NCBI GenBank assembly: GCA_020853515.1
Contig: JADYYU010000035.1
Coordinates: forward strand, 1 to 12,356
Direction of reading: 5' to 3'
DNA length: 12,356 nucleotides
From: Chitinophagaceae bacterium
GTDB taxonomy: Bacteria > Bacteroidota > Bacteroidia > Chitinophagales > Chitinophagaceae
Part shown: positions 5,576 through 12,356 of the stretch, in pieces
Layout: each line of letters begins with the position of its first letter
Position numbering within the stretch: the stretch's first letter is position 1
Position numbers and translations under genes: made by a program
Notes under the pieces: model-generated
What the model saw: the letters and a program-made list of their open reading frames with translations, nothing else
Database searches by the model: none
Told to the model about the DNA's origin: nothing

Positions 5576-6070
5576 ATGAATAGTCAATCAGATTTAGATT
5601 TTGAAAAGAGGTCGCTGGATGCGATGTGTGTTAATGAAAGTCATCTGGAGCATCAATGGTATCATAACCTAAAGTATCTGGCAGCCGGTAGTTTAGTTGG
5701 AATTATTTTTGTAAAAGCAGAAGTTGTGAGCTGGTTTCGGATACAGGAGATGTTTCGTCTGCAGTCGTTTCATATGTATGGCATTATTGGCAGCGCTGTA
5801 CTGACAGCAATGTTGTCTGTGTGGCTTATAAAAAAATTCAACATCAAAACAATTTACGGCGAAAAAATAGAAATTCATCCCAAGTCATTTAACAAAGGAC
5901 AGGTCATAGGGGGACTGATATTCGGTCTGGGATGGGCAGCTACCGGTGCTTGTCCCGGTCCGCTGTTTGCACAGATAGGAACCGGTACTGTGGCCGCTCT
6001 GATTACCTTATTGAGCGCAGTAGCCGGCACATGGATCTACGGATATTTCAGAGAAAAATTACCACATTAA
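5576..6070 (+). CDS. YeeE/YedE-family transporter, second half (DUF6691-like)
   Basis: A 164-residue inner-membrane protein that complements the preceding gene. Hydrophobic segments begin at about residues 33, 69, 110 and 138. The core motif ATGACPGPLFAQIG carries C126, the second conserved cysteine of the YeeE pore. The segment SWFRIQEMFRLQSFHMYGIIGSAV is typical of the stand-alone second halves in Bacteroidota, now named DUF6691. An unusual polar N-terminal stretch of about 30 residues, with one cysteine (C18), precedes the first helix. The ATG at 5576 is chosen because it follows the previous stop by 10 bases; reading from 5513 would overlap the upstream gene by about 50 bases, and 5621 is a shorter option. 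It should form a heteromeric pore with the upstream protein. Confidence 0.87.
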   Translation: MNSQSDLDFEKRSLDAMCVNESHLEHQWYHNLKYLAAGSLVGIIFVKAEVVSWFRIQEMFRLQSFHMYGIIGSAVLTAMLSVWLIKKFNIKTIYGEKIEIHPKSFNKGQVIGGLIFGLGWAATGACPGPLFAQIGTGTVAALITLLSAVAGTWIYGYFREKLPH

Positions 6071-6079
6071 ATCCATAAC

Positions 6080-6805
6080 ATGTATCTTCTGAAGGCAGTA
6101 ATCTTTATAATACTGTTTTTACTGCTCCCTGACTTCTGTAAAGCGCAGATACATCAGAACTGCTGGATGCGGACCACGTTTGAAACTGCGCATGTAAAAG
6201 GCTGGCAGTTTGACACCGAATTGCAGCATCGGAGGCAAAACGGCTATCATAACCAATGGATGATGAGCAAAAATCTGATGTATTCGGTCAGAACCTGGCT
6301 GCATTACAGACATAATAATCAGGTAAATTTTTCGATATCACCGCTGGCCTATTTTTATAATTACAAAATCATTCAAGGTCTTGCTGATGAAACCGCTTCA
6401 CCATCAAAAGAAATCAGGATGACCCTGGCTCTGGCGTTTCAGCATAGGGGGCATACACATTACACAATTACTTACCGGCCGGCTATTGAAGGACGCCTTT
6501 TTATCAGCAGTTCTATGCGTGTATTACGGATTCGTAACCGTTTGAGCTTGCAATACCGCTGCTCGGAGAAAATTAAATGTACGATTTATAATGAAGTTCT
6601 TTGCAATGCTGTTGCTTCATCGGCATCGCATTTGTTTGATCACAACAGAACAGGCTTAGGATTGGAATACAATATACTGCCACGAATAAAGGCCGAACTT
6701 GGCTATTGTTTTATCATCCGTTTACCTTCATCAGTACAAAGGAATGTGTATGAAAGCAATGTCTATCTTAACCTGATGTTCCTGCAACATACTCACCGAA
6801 TGTGA
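6080..6805 (+). CDS. DUF2490-like outer-membrane beta-barrel protein
   Basis: A 241-residue exported protein with a signal peptide (hydrophobic core at about 5-17, cleavage likely after FCKA at residue 22, leaving QIH). The mature chain alternates polar and hydrophobic residues in many short strands and ends in an aromatic strand (YESNVYLNLMF) followed by a short tail, as expected of an outer-membrane barrel. WQFDTELQHRRQNGYHNQW near the start and LFDHNRTGLGLEYNI near the end resemble the DUF2490 family; that match is from memory of the pattern and is moderate. It starts 9 bases after the YeeE second half, so it is probably translated from the same mRNA. In that setting it could be a pore or sensor for the sulfur anions, but no function is established. 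Confidence 0.75.
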   Translation: MYLLKAVIFIILFLLLPDFCKAQIHQNCWMRTTFETAHVKGWQFDTELQHRRQNGYHNQWMMSKNLMYSVRTWLHYRHNNQVNFSISPLAYFYNYKIIQGLADETASPSKEIRMTLALAFQHRGHTHYTITYRPAIEGRLFISSSMRVLRIRNRLSLQYRCSEKIKCTIYNEVLCNAVASSASHLFDHNRTGLGLEYNILPRIKAELGYCFIIRLPSSVQRNVYESNVYLNLMFLQHTHRM

Positions 6806-7025
6806 TATAAGCAACTACGGGAATGCCTTCGGTGCGAGGAAAATGTTGCTGATAGTTACGATTCAATGTAAAAGTAATTTGTATATGTAGTTTTGCGCTA
6901 ACAGGCTGCCATCAGCGATCTGTTTCTGCGTTTCATGATTTAACGGTCACTGGTTTATTTGCAAGACAGACTGCTAATTGAAATTGCAATCGATGTTTTG
7001 ACCTCCTGAAGAGTCAGTTGACGTT
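6806..7025 (+). other. Gap between convergent gene blocks, no gene seen
   Basis: These 220 bases lie between the end of the + strand sulfur genes and the end of the - strand genes. I see no coding frame with family features and no clear terminator for either side. TAGTTTTG at 6888-6895 fits the -7 box TAnnTTTG exactly on the + strand, but no TTG lies at the right distance upstream and no gene follows. It may be chance or an orphan start for a short RNA. Confidence 0.4.
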
Positions 7026-9029
7026 TCAGTCATTATATACCCGGGCCTGTTTCAGGACTAATGTCCGGTTTTGGCCTACATATTTAAATTCGATGTCGAG
7101 GGCATATTTGCTAAGATCGGTTTTGCGTTTGTCGACGTTTTTATAAAAGTACGCCTTGACATAACTCAGCACTACCGACAATTTTTTGTACTCAGACTCC
7201 GTCAGCAAAGGTCGGTTATTGTTGAGTGAGGAATAAGAAATATAGTCGATCGCAAACGTGGGTTCACCCCAGGTATGACTGACCAGTAAAATAGTATGTT
7301 CGCTGATCACACTGTCTGATGGCAGCACAATGGATGATTCACCCTGCTGCATATTGATGACATTTCCCGTCATTTCCGGCCGGTAAATATTGCGGGTGAT
7401 GGCCACACCATTGACCTCTTCGGTGCCCATGGCTGCATGGCATAAGATACCCATCATTACTTTTTGCTGAGGAATGCCAAAATACTGCCTTTCAAGATAA
7501 GCGCGATCATTCCATAAACTTGCCCACACTTCCCTGATCGCTTTTTCGATCGTTTTAATACTATCATTTAGTCTGGCTGTTTTACTATCGTACAAACCCG
7601 CACCATTAAATCCTGGCAGATCTTCTGCATTCGTTGATGACCGAAACCTAAAGGCCGCTCCGCAGTTGGCTGCTATCATTTTTTCTTTCACCCATTGAAT
7701 CAGCCCTTCATTGACGGGCTGCAACCTGATGGCCTTGCGAATAGCCTTCAGATTTTTTTTCAAAATATCCGGTTTAGTCTGCAATGTAGAATCGGCGTGG
7801 AGTTTTGCGATCAAGGCAGCAATTGCCGGATGTTGTATATGTTGCTGGTAAAAATAAAATGGAATCGCGAACGCGCCTGCCGGTACCATAAAATCGGCGG
7901 GATATTTCTTTTGCACCTTCATTAGCTCCGCGAAGCCGGCTGCTTTTCCACCTGCAAATTTCAGTACATTATAAGTGGCGTATTTCAGATCGATCAGGGT
8001 ATCAGCAGACAAGTCAGAGACGGGAGATACAGAATGCCTGTTGCTTTTTGCCCAGTATGCCTGTGCTTCTCCGATGCTTGCTTTTTCAATCGAAAAAGTA
8101 TCATTACTGATGATCAGATGTACCAACTGATTACTCAGCGAGGTAACATGCTGATTGTCCCAGATTGTACGGCTGGCCATCATGGGAGTGCCTCTGTTGT
8201 GGCAAAGGATGTTAATATGACTGAGTGGTGGCTGCAACTGTGAAGTGATCACCCCTGCACTTAAAGGCACTTCATTAGGAGTGCCGTTCAACAGAATGAT
8301 ATCCCTTTTGCTAATGATCGATTTAGTTAACTGGGACAACTCGATTCTGCGCAGATATCCGTATGATTCCTTTGCTACAATGGGTTGATAATGGATCTGC
8401 TGAAAGACTTCTGCTGCAGATAGGATGTTTAATGCGGCATCAAGCTTTTTTGTATTGTCAATTTGTTCTGCTGTTGCAGGAAAAAAGCGCAACTGCTCGC
8501 CCACAAATATTTTCTTTTTGACCACCTCAAATGAAAGGATCGCTTCCGAACTCATTTTTTCACTGCTTGCAAATTCGTAGGTGTACAAATTACTTCCCTT
8601 GTAATGATTGATGGTTGCAAAAACGTACTCACGTCGCAGATTAGGATGATAATTATTTTCATTAAACTTATACAGATCATCCTGACAAGCCAGTTGGCTG
8701 CGTGCAAATTCGAAATGAAATTTATAGCGTTTTGAATTGATAAAATAAACCGATTTGTTTTTGATATCGTACAATACTTTCACCGCTGTGATGCCTCCAT
8801 ATTTTTGAGAAAGGGGTTCGCCTTCCAGCATGCTGAATTGTGCTTCTGTTTTAAGGGCGTTCAGGTAATGAGGAGCCGCATTTGTCTTCCAAGTGAAAAA
8901 TGTTATCAGTATGATACCGCTCAACAATCTGAATAATGCGGTCTGATTGCGATGCTGTTTATTTTTTGAAAACAGCAAAAAGCTACGGGTAGGCCGTCGT
9001 GTGTAATTGCAGTTATCAGAAATCGACAT
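7026..9029 (-). CDS. Predicted exported PEP/pyruvate-binding (PPDK_N) dikinase-like protein
   Basis: From the ATG at 9029 this is a 667-residue protein. It starts with a basic n-region and a hydrophobic stretch (LLSGIILITFFTW at about residues 35-47) ending KTNAA, a probable signal peptide or anchor. A strand-rich region of unknown type covers about 50-235. A phosphohistidine swivel domain follows at about 235-315, with PPLSHINIL giving H271, like the LSHV motif of glucan water dikinase. The C-terminal 300 residues are a PPDK/PEP-synthase-type ATP-binding domain: GGKAAGFAEL (K362), FRFRSSTNAEDLPGFNGAG (R461, R463, E469, D470), ALDIEF (E647) and LVLKQARVY (Q661, R663). Swivel before ATP domain is the order in glucan water dikinase, not in PEP synthase. 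All key residues are present, yet the protein seems to leave the cytoplasm. Earlier in-frame starts at 9044, 9089 and 9119 exist, but 9119 lies only 14 bases past the terminator at 9133-9164. No good promoter was found. Confidence 0.82.
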   Translation of the reverse strand: MSISDNCNYTRRPTRSFLLFSKNKQHRNQTALFRLLSGIILITFFTWKTNAAPHYLNALKTEAQFSMLEGEPLSQKYGGITAVKVLYDIKNKSVYFINSKRYKFHFEFARSQLACQDDLYKFNENNYHPNLRREYVFATINHYKGSNLYTYEFASSEKMSSEAILSFEVVKKKIFVGEQLRFFPATAEQIDNTKKLDAALNILSAAEVFQQIHYQPIVAKESYGYLRRIELSQLTKSIISKRDIILLNGTPNEVPLSAGVITSQLQPPLSHINILCHNRGTPMMASRTIWDNQHVTSLSNQLVHLIISNDTFSIEKASIGEAQAYWAKSNRHSVSPVSDLSADTLIDLKYATYNVLKFAGGKAAGFAELMKVQKKYPADFMVPAGAFAIPFYFYQQHIQHPAIAALIAKLHADSTLQTKPDILKKNLKAIRKAIRLQPVNEGLIQWVKEKMIAANCGAAFRFRSSTNAEDLPGFNGAGLYDSKTARLNDSIKTIEKAIREVWASLWNDRAYLERQYFGIPQQKVMMGILCHAAMGTEEVNGVAITRNIYRPEMTGNVINMQQGESSIVLPSDSVISEHTILLVSHTWGEPTFAIDYISYSSLNNNRPLLTESEYKKLSVVLSYVKAYFYKNVDKRKTDLSKYALDIEFKYVGQNRTLVLKQARVYND

Positions 9030-9132
9030 GGTGAAAGAAAACATAATGAATACGTGAATGTACAGAATATAGCTACACACCGCAGTCATTTCCCTGATTA
9101 ATTTATAACAGCCGTTCATAAAAAGGCCTGTC

Positions 9133-9164
9133 AAAAAAACAACCCGTCACTGCAAGGTGACGGG
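9133..9164 (-). terminator. Rho-independent terminator of the lipoprotein gene
   Basis: On the - strand an 8-bp stem, CCCGTCAC / GTGACGGG (9164-9157 with 9150-9143), closes a 6-base loop and is followed by TTG and then seven T residues at 9139-9133. It lies 26 bases past the stop codon of the lipoprotein gene. The + strand side has no T-run, so it acts only toward lower coordinates. It also separates the lipoprotein transcript from the dikinase-like gene. Confidence 0.92.
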
Positions 9165-9189
9165 CTGAGTAACAGTCTAGAGAATTTCT

Positions 9190-9675
9190 TTATTTGGTTA
9201 CTTTAAAATAGCCTTCTGCCAGGGTATGTGTTTCATTTCCTGAAACTGCTTTTACGGTGCCATAAAACTTGCCTTCAATTAATGTTGGTGTGTTTTGAAT
9301 GATCTTAATTTTGCAACCGCTGTTTAATCCAGCGCCCTGAAAACCTGAAAGCGTATTGGTATGAGTGATATTATTGGGTGAAGGTGTGGTGTACTCTCCG
9401 GCTACAATAGCGCTTTGCAATGACAGTGCTACAGAAAGGTCATCACTCAGGTCAGCATTGATGTTCAGATATCCTAACACATCAAATACAGAAATGTCGG
9501 AGGCAGCAACAACGTAACTGACTCCATCGAGTTTTACGCTAAAAGGTGCTGTGCCGGTCCAATTGAAAGTAGCTGCAGGTGCAGGCGTTGTAGTCGTTTT
9601 GCTGTCTTTTTTACAAGATGCCACACTGAATAAAACGAGGGTACTAAAAAGTACGCAGAACAGATTTTTTTTCAT
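9190..9675 (-). CDS. Small lipoprotein of unknown function
   Basis: A 161-residue protein with a lipoprotein signal peptide: MKKN, a hydrophobic core, then SVASC with the lipid-bearing cysteine at C21. A short polar linker follows (KKDSKTTTTPAPAA). The remaining 125 residues look like a single beta-sandwich (FSVKLDGVSYVVAASDISV, LSVALSLQSAIVAGEYTTP, GKFYGTVKAVSG, LAEGYFKVTK). This layout recurs in small Bacteroidota lipoproteins such as the DUF6252/DUF5025 types, but I cannot assign it to one with certainty. It should be attached to the outer or inner membrane facing the periplasm. It is a single-gene transcript: a terminator follows it and a 102-base gap precedes it. No function is proposed. 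Confidence 0.85.
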   Translation of the reverse strand: MKKNLFCVLFSTLVLFSVASCKKDSKTTTTPAPAATFNWTGTAPFSVKLDGVSYVVAASDISVFDVLGYLNINADLSDDLSVALSLQSAIVAGEYTTPSPNNITHTNTLSGFQGAGLNSGCKIKIIQNTPTLIEGKFYGTVKAVSGNETHTLAEGYFKVTK

Positions 9676-9777
9676 ATTATTTTATTTTTTTGTGAATATA
9701 TAGCCCGTTTTAGGTAATTCCTACAAATTGATGCTTAAATAGTGACTACATTCCTGACTATGAGGTATGCGCCGAAA

Positions 9778-12356
9778 CTATCCTTTTTGCAATTCAATTT
9801 TTACGACATGCCGTTTTCCCTCAATCATCATATTTAAAAAGTAGATACCGCTGTTGATATTTAATTTTCTGAGATCTATCTTTTGTTTTTGCTTTCCGGA
9901 TATTGAAATAGTTTTTTTTGTAAAGTAGAGATTCTTGCCTGTAAGGTCGCTGATCATAAATTCTACATCGCCGTCTGTGTGCATTTCAAACACAATGGTC
10001 AGTTCGTCATGTGCAGGGTTAGGATATACGTTGATCTGCGAAAAGCGATCCAAATTCAAATTACCCAGATTTAGGATACTGATGGTATCAGCACCCACAC
10101 AACCATTGCTGTCCACCACCAGCACTTGATAATTTCCGTTTTGTGTTACTACATAATAATTGATCAGTGAGTCAACAGCAACAGTATCTTTAAACCAATA
10201 ATAAGTGACGCCGGTAACATTGGTACAATACAAAGTATCGCCGCTGAAAACTAAAACAGGCACCGGTATCTGATGGGCACTTACTAAAATGCTGTCTTGA
10301 TTGACACAGCCATTGACATCGATCCCGGTCACCACATACATGGAGGTATCTATCGGATAAAAGGCTACGCTGTCAATCACTGAATTGGTCCAGCTAAAAC
10401 TATCTGCACCTGTTCCATAAAGCGTTACCGGATTACCGATACATAGTGACGTATCGGATGCATTCGCAACAACATTTGGGAGTGCGTTGACCACAACCGT
10501 GATACTGTCAGTATTGACGCAACCATTGGTATCAGTGCCTGCTACCAGATAGGTATTTGTAATGTTGGGAGAAAAGATCAGACTATCTGTTACCAGATTA
10601 TTCCAGGTGTAGGTGAGTGCTCCGGTACCGAACAGCATCACTGAATCACCGGGACAAAGGGATGTATCACTTGCATTGGCTATCGCCAAAGGCAATGTAT
10701 GGACGATCACTTCAATGCTGTCTGTGTTTACACAACCATTAGTATCAGTACCTGTCACTACAAAATAACCGGTAGCAAGAGGCGTAAACAACACGCTGTC
10801 GATCACTAAATTATTCCATGTATAACTCACACCACCGCTACCAAATAAGATAATTGAATCACCGAAACATGTAATGGTATCTGTTGCGTTTGCTGTAATT
10901 GCGGGCAGTGCATTGACTGTGATCTGAATACTATCCTGATTGACACAGCCATTGATATCAGTGCCTGTCACAAGATAATTATTTGTCGCAAGGGGTGAGA
11001 AAATTACATTATCCATTACTGCATTATTCCAAACATAAGTATTCGCACCGCTTCCAAAAAGTACTACTGAATCTCCGATGCATAATGAAGTATCCGACGC
11101 ATTGGCTACTACAAGTGGCAGGGGGTTTACCGTTAAGTTGGTAATCACAATACTATCGATTGCAGGAGCAATGGGGAAAATAGCTGTATAGACACCTGTT
11201 TGATAATACACTGAATTGCCCACGACCACACTATCACCGGCACAAATCGTATCACTGACATTCACGATCACATCATTGCCGAGTTCGAAGACCTGAAGAA
11301 AAGGAATTCCTGTTGCATAAATTCTTTTAGGTGCCTTGAATTCAAGTTCAGTTATATTTTTTCCCGAACCCATCGCCTTCATAAAGGTGCCATCAGGTTT
11401 AAACTTCGAAATATACCCTCCCTGCCAATCCGCATTTACGCAGCCTTTCATCAAAAACGAAATACCTGCAGTTGGATCTAGATCAATAGTAGGGGAAGAA
11501 AAACTGCCGCCCAGATAAATCCTGCCATTTAAATCGGTTGTGATTGAGTTGGCATAATCATCATCTGCACCGCCAAAAGATTGTGCCCAGATAAAGTTGG
11601 CAGCAGTGTCAAACCTAGCGATGAAGGCATCATAGTCACCATTCGAAACTAGGTTATAGGTATTGGGTGAAATATCAATATCCAGCGTGTCCATAAAACG
11701 TCCGCACAATAACAAACTGCCATTTGTATCTACTTTCAGTTGGTCAATCAGTGTTCCGAAAGGCGGGAACGCACTGCCTTCACCGATTTGCTTATTCCAA
11801 AGCATATTCAGGTTCGAATCCAGTTTTGCGATCATACAATAAGTAACACCATTATACACCGGTTGCATACTGTTTACCACATAAATATTTCCCTGTGAAT
11901 CTACAGCACCATTCAGTCCGATATACTGTCCCCCTGTAGAAAAAGTTGCCATATTATTACCTCTCCAGACCACCATTTTTTTATAGGCGTATTGAAAGCC
12001 GGGAATTGAATCGTGAAAACCTATTTTTACAGGTAAATTACTCGTAGGGTCATTCAATATTTGATTTACATTCCAAATAGTGTAGTTTCCCATTTGAGTT
12101 GAACCATAATAGGTATTCGCATAGGCAAATTGACTTACTTTATTCATCCCTATATTTGATCCTGAAGTGCCGTAGGTACTTGAATACAATTCCAGTCCGT
12201 CATCGAGACATAAGGAGGGTGTAACTTCAACTCCCCAGGCATCTATGGTGTACAATTGATGCATCCATTGCAGCAACCCTGATGAATCATACCGGGTAAC
12301 AAAGCCATCATTCTGGTAATATGCTGCCCAAGAGGTATCTAGATATGGAGTACCGA
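9778..12356 (-). CDS. T9SS-secreted repeat protein, C-terminal part (5' end outside window)
   Basis: The frame stays open from the stop at 9778 to the last base, so this is at least 859 residues of a larger protein. The in-frame TTG at 12276 is not a start, because the reading continues upstream with similar repeats (FVTRYDSSGLLQW). The N-terminal half holds beta-propeller-like repeats (KLDSNLNMLWNKQ, ARFDTAANFIWAQSFGGADDD, LNGRIYLGGSF), resembling SBBP repeats. A linker unit (DTICAGDSVVVG) and four tandem 71-residue Ig-like repeats at 10270-11121 come next, followed by a diverged Ig-like unit. The end, about 9781-10035, is a type IX secretion sorting domain starting INVYPNPAHDELTI and closing IYFLNMMIEGKRHVVKIELQKG. 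The protein should be exported by Sec, moved over the outer membrane by the T9SS, and released or anchored outside. The binding target is unknown. Confidence 0.9.
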   Translation of the reverse strand, partial: GTPYLDTSWAAYYQNDGFVTRYDSSGLLQWMHQLYTIDAWGVEVTPSLCLDDGLELYSSTYGTSGSNIGMNKVSQFAYANTYYGSTQMGNYTIWNVNQILNDPTSNLPVKIGFHDSIPGFQYAYKKMVVWRGNNMATFSTGGQYIGLNGAVDSQGNIYVVNSMQPVYNGVTYCMIAKLDSNLNMLWNKQIGEGSAFPPFGTLIDQLKVDTNGSLLLCGRFMDTLDIDISPNTYNLVSNGDYDAFIARFDTAANFIWAQSFGGADDDYANSITTDLNGRIYLGGSFSSPTIDLDPTAGISFLMKGCVNADWQGGYISKFKPDGTFMKAMGSGKNITELEFKAPKRIYATGIPFLQVFELGNDVIVNVSDTICAGDSVVVGNSVYYQTGVYTAIFPIAPAIDSIVITNLTVNPLPLVVANASDTSLCIGDSVVLFGSGANTYVWNNAVMDNVIFSPLATNNYLVTGTDINGCVNQDSIQITVNALPAITANATDTITCFGDSIILFGSGGVSYTWNNLVIDSVLFTPLATGYFVVTGTDTNGCVNTDSIEVIVHTLPLAIANASDTSLCPGDSVMLFGTGALTYTWNNLVTDSLIFSPNITNTYLVAGTDTNGCVNTDSITVVVNALPNVVANASDTSLCIGNPVTLYGTGADSFSWTNSVIDSVAFYPIDTSMYVVTGIDVNGCVNQDSILVSAHQIPVPVLVFSGDTLYCTNVTGVTYYWFKDTVAVDSLINYYVVTQNGNYQVLVVDSNGCVGADTISILNLGNLNLDRFSQINVYPNPAHDELTIVFEMHTDGDVEFMISDLTGKNLYFTKKTISISGKQKQKIDLRKLNINSGIYFLNMMIEGKRHVVKIELQKG
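10270..11121 (-). repeat. Four tandem 213-bp (71-residue) repeats in the T9SS protein
   Basis: The units are 11121-10909, 10908-10696, 10695-10483 and 10482-10270, with no length difference. Each reads LP..ANA(S/T)DT..C, then GDS or GNP, then (F/Y)G(S/T)GA or GSGG, a W(N/T)N, a Y.V(T/A)G.D.NGCVN and a DSI strand. Each has one cysteine near position 14 and one in NGCVN, which could form a disulfide outside the cell. The conserved CATT of the complement recurs at 10311, 10524, 10737 and 10950. The following unit is diverged and offset by 207. Confidence 0.92.

Noticed and set aside
6794..6834. CACCGAA / TTCGGTG inverted repeat as a terminator for the sulfur genes
   Set aside because: A 7-bp stem with a 27-base loop and no T-run after it; it overlaps the coding end and is likely chance.
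8930..9029. Twin-arginine (Tat) signal in the dikinase-like protein
   Set aside because: An RR pair is present in TRRPTRSFLLF, but the spacing to the hydrophobic core and the surrounding residues do not fit the S/T-RRxFLK motif.
9739..9747. TAGTGACTA palindrome between the T9SS protein and the lipoprotein gene
   Set aside because: A 9-base palindrome in A/T-rich DNA without a partner element; too short to support an operator or terminator.
12274..12276. TTG at 12276 as the start of the T9SS protein
   Set aside because: The frame is open to the window end and continues with the same repeat style (FVTRYDSSGLLQW), so the gene is cut by the window edge.
10270..12276. Open frames on the + strand opposite the T9SS protein
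   Set aside because: They are short, show no family motifs and mirror the repeats of the - strand gene.

Overview
The window comes from a member of the Bacteroidota, most likely a Chitinophagales- or Saprospirales-like lineage, though it cannot be placed more exactly by eye. Three things point there: a protein ending in a type IX secretion (T9SS) sorting domain, Bacteroidota-style promoters (TAnnTTTG -7 boxes), and A-rich leaders that mostly lack Shine-Dalgarno sequences.

Positions 46-6805 (+ strand) hold eight or nine co-directional genes that read as one sulfide/persulfide/thiosulfate module. In order they are a Crp/Fnr-type regulator, a TauE/SafE sulfite exporter, a 1-Cys Prx6-type peroxiredoxin, a CstB-like persulfide dioxygenase fused to a dead and a live rhodanese domain, a TPMT/HOL-type thiol methyltransferase, a small YgaP-type (DUF2892) membrane protein, a YeeE/YedE thiosulfate-transporter homologue split into two genes, and a DUF2490-like outer-membrane barrel. 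A plausible scheme is that persulfide is oxidised to sulfite, rhodanese turns sulfite plus persulfide into thiosulfate, TauE exports sulfite, YeeE moves thiosulfate, the methyltransferase caps sulfide or thiols, and the peroxiredoxin removes peroxides or per-thiols. The regulatory DNA is visible. A perfect CRP-type palindrome lies about 41 bp before the predicted start of the peroxiredoxin transcript. A weaker Crp/Fnr-like site, a promoter candidate and a perfect 15-bp inverted repeat precede the YeeE pair. An unusual leader with a full-length Shine-Dalgarno match and no start codon at the usual distance precedes the methyltransferase.

Positions 6806-7025 separate the convergent blocks and hold no gene that I can see.

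Positions 7026-12356 (- strand) carry three unrelated envelope or exported proteins. First is a predicted exported protein with a phosphohistidine swivel domain followed by a PPDK/PEP-synthase ATP-binding domain, in the order seen in glucan water dikinase. Second is a small lipoprotein with a clear rho-independent terminator behind it. Third is the C-terminal part of a large T9SS-secreted protein with beta-propeller-like repeats, four tandem 71-residue Ig-like repeats and a sorting domain; its 5' end lies beyond the window. No tRNA, rRNA, CRISPR array, insertion sequence or integrase was seen.
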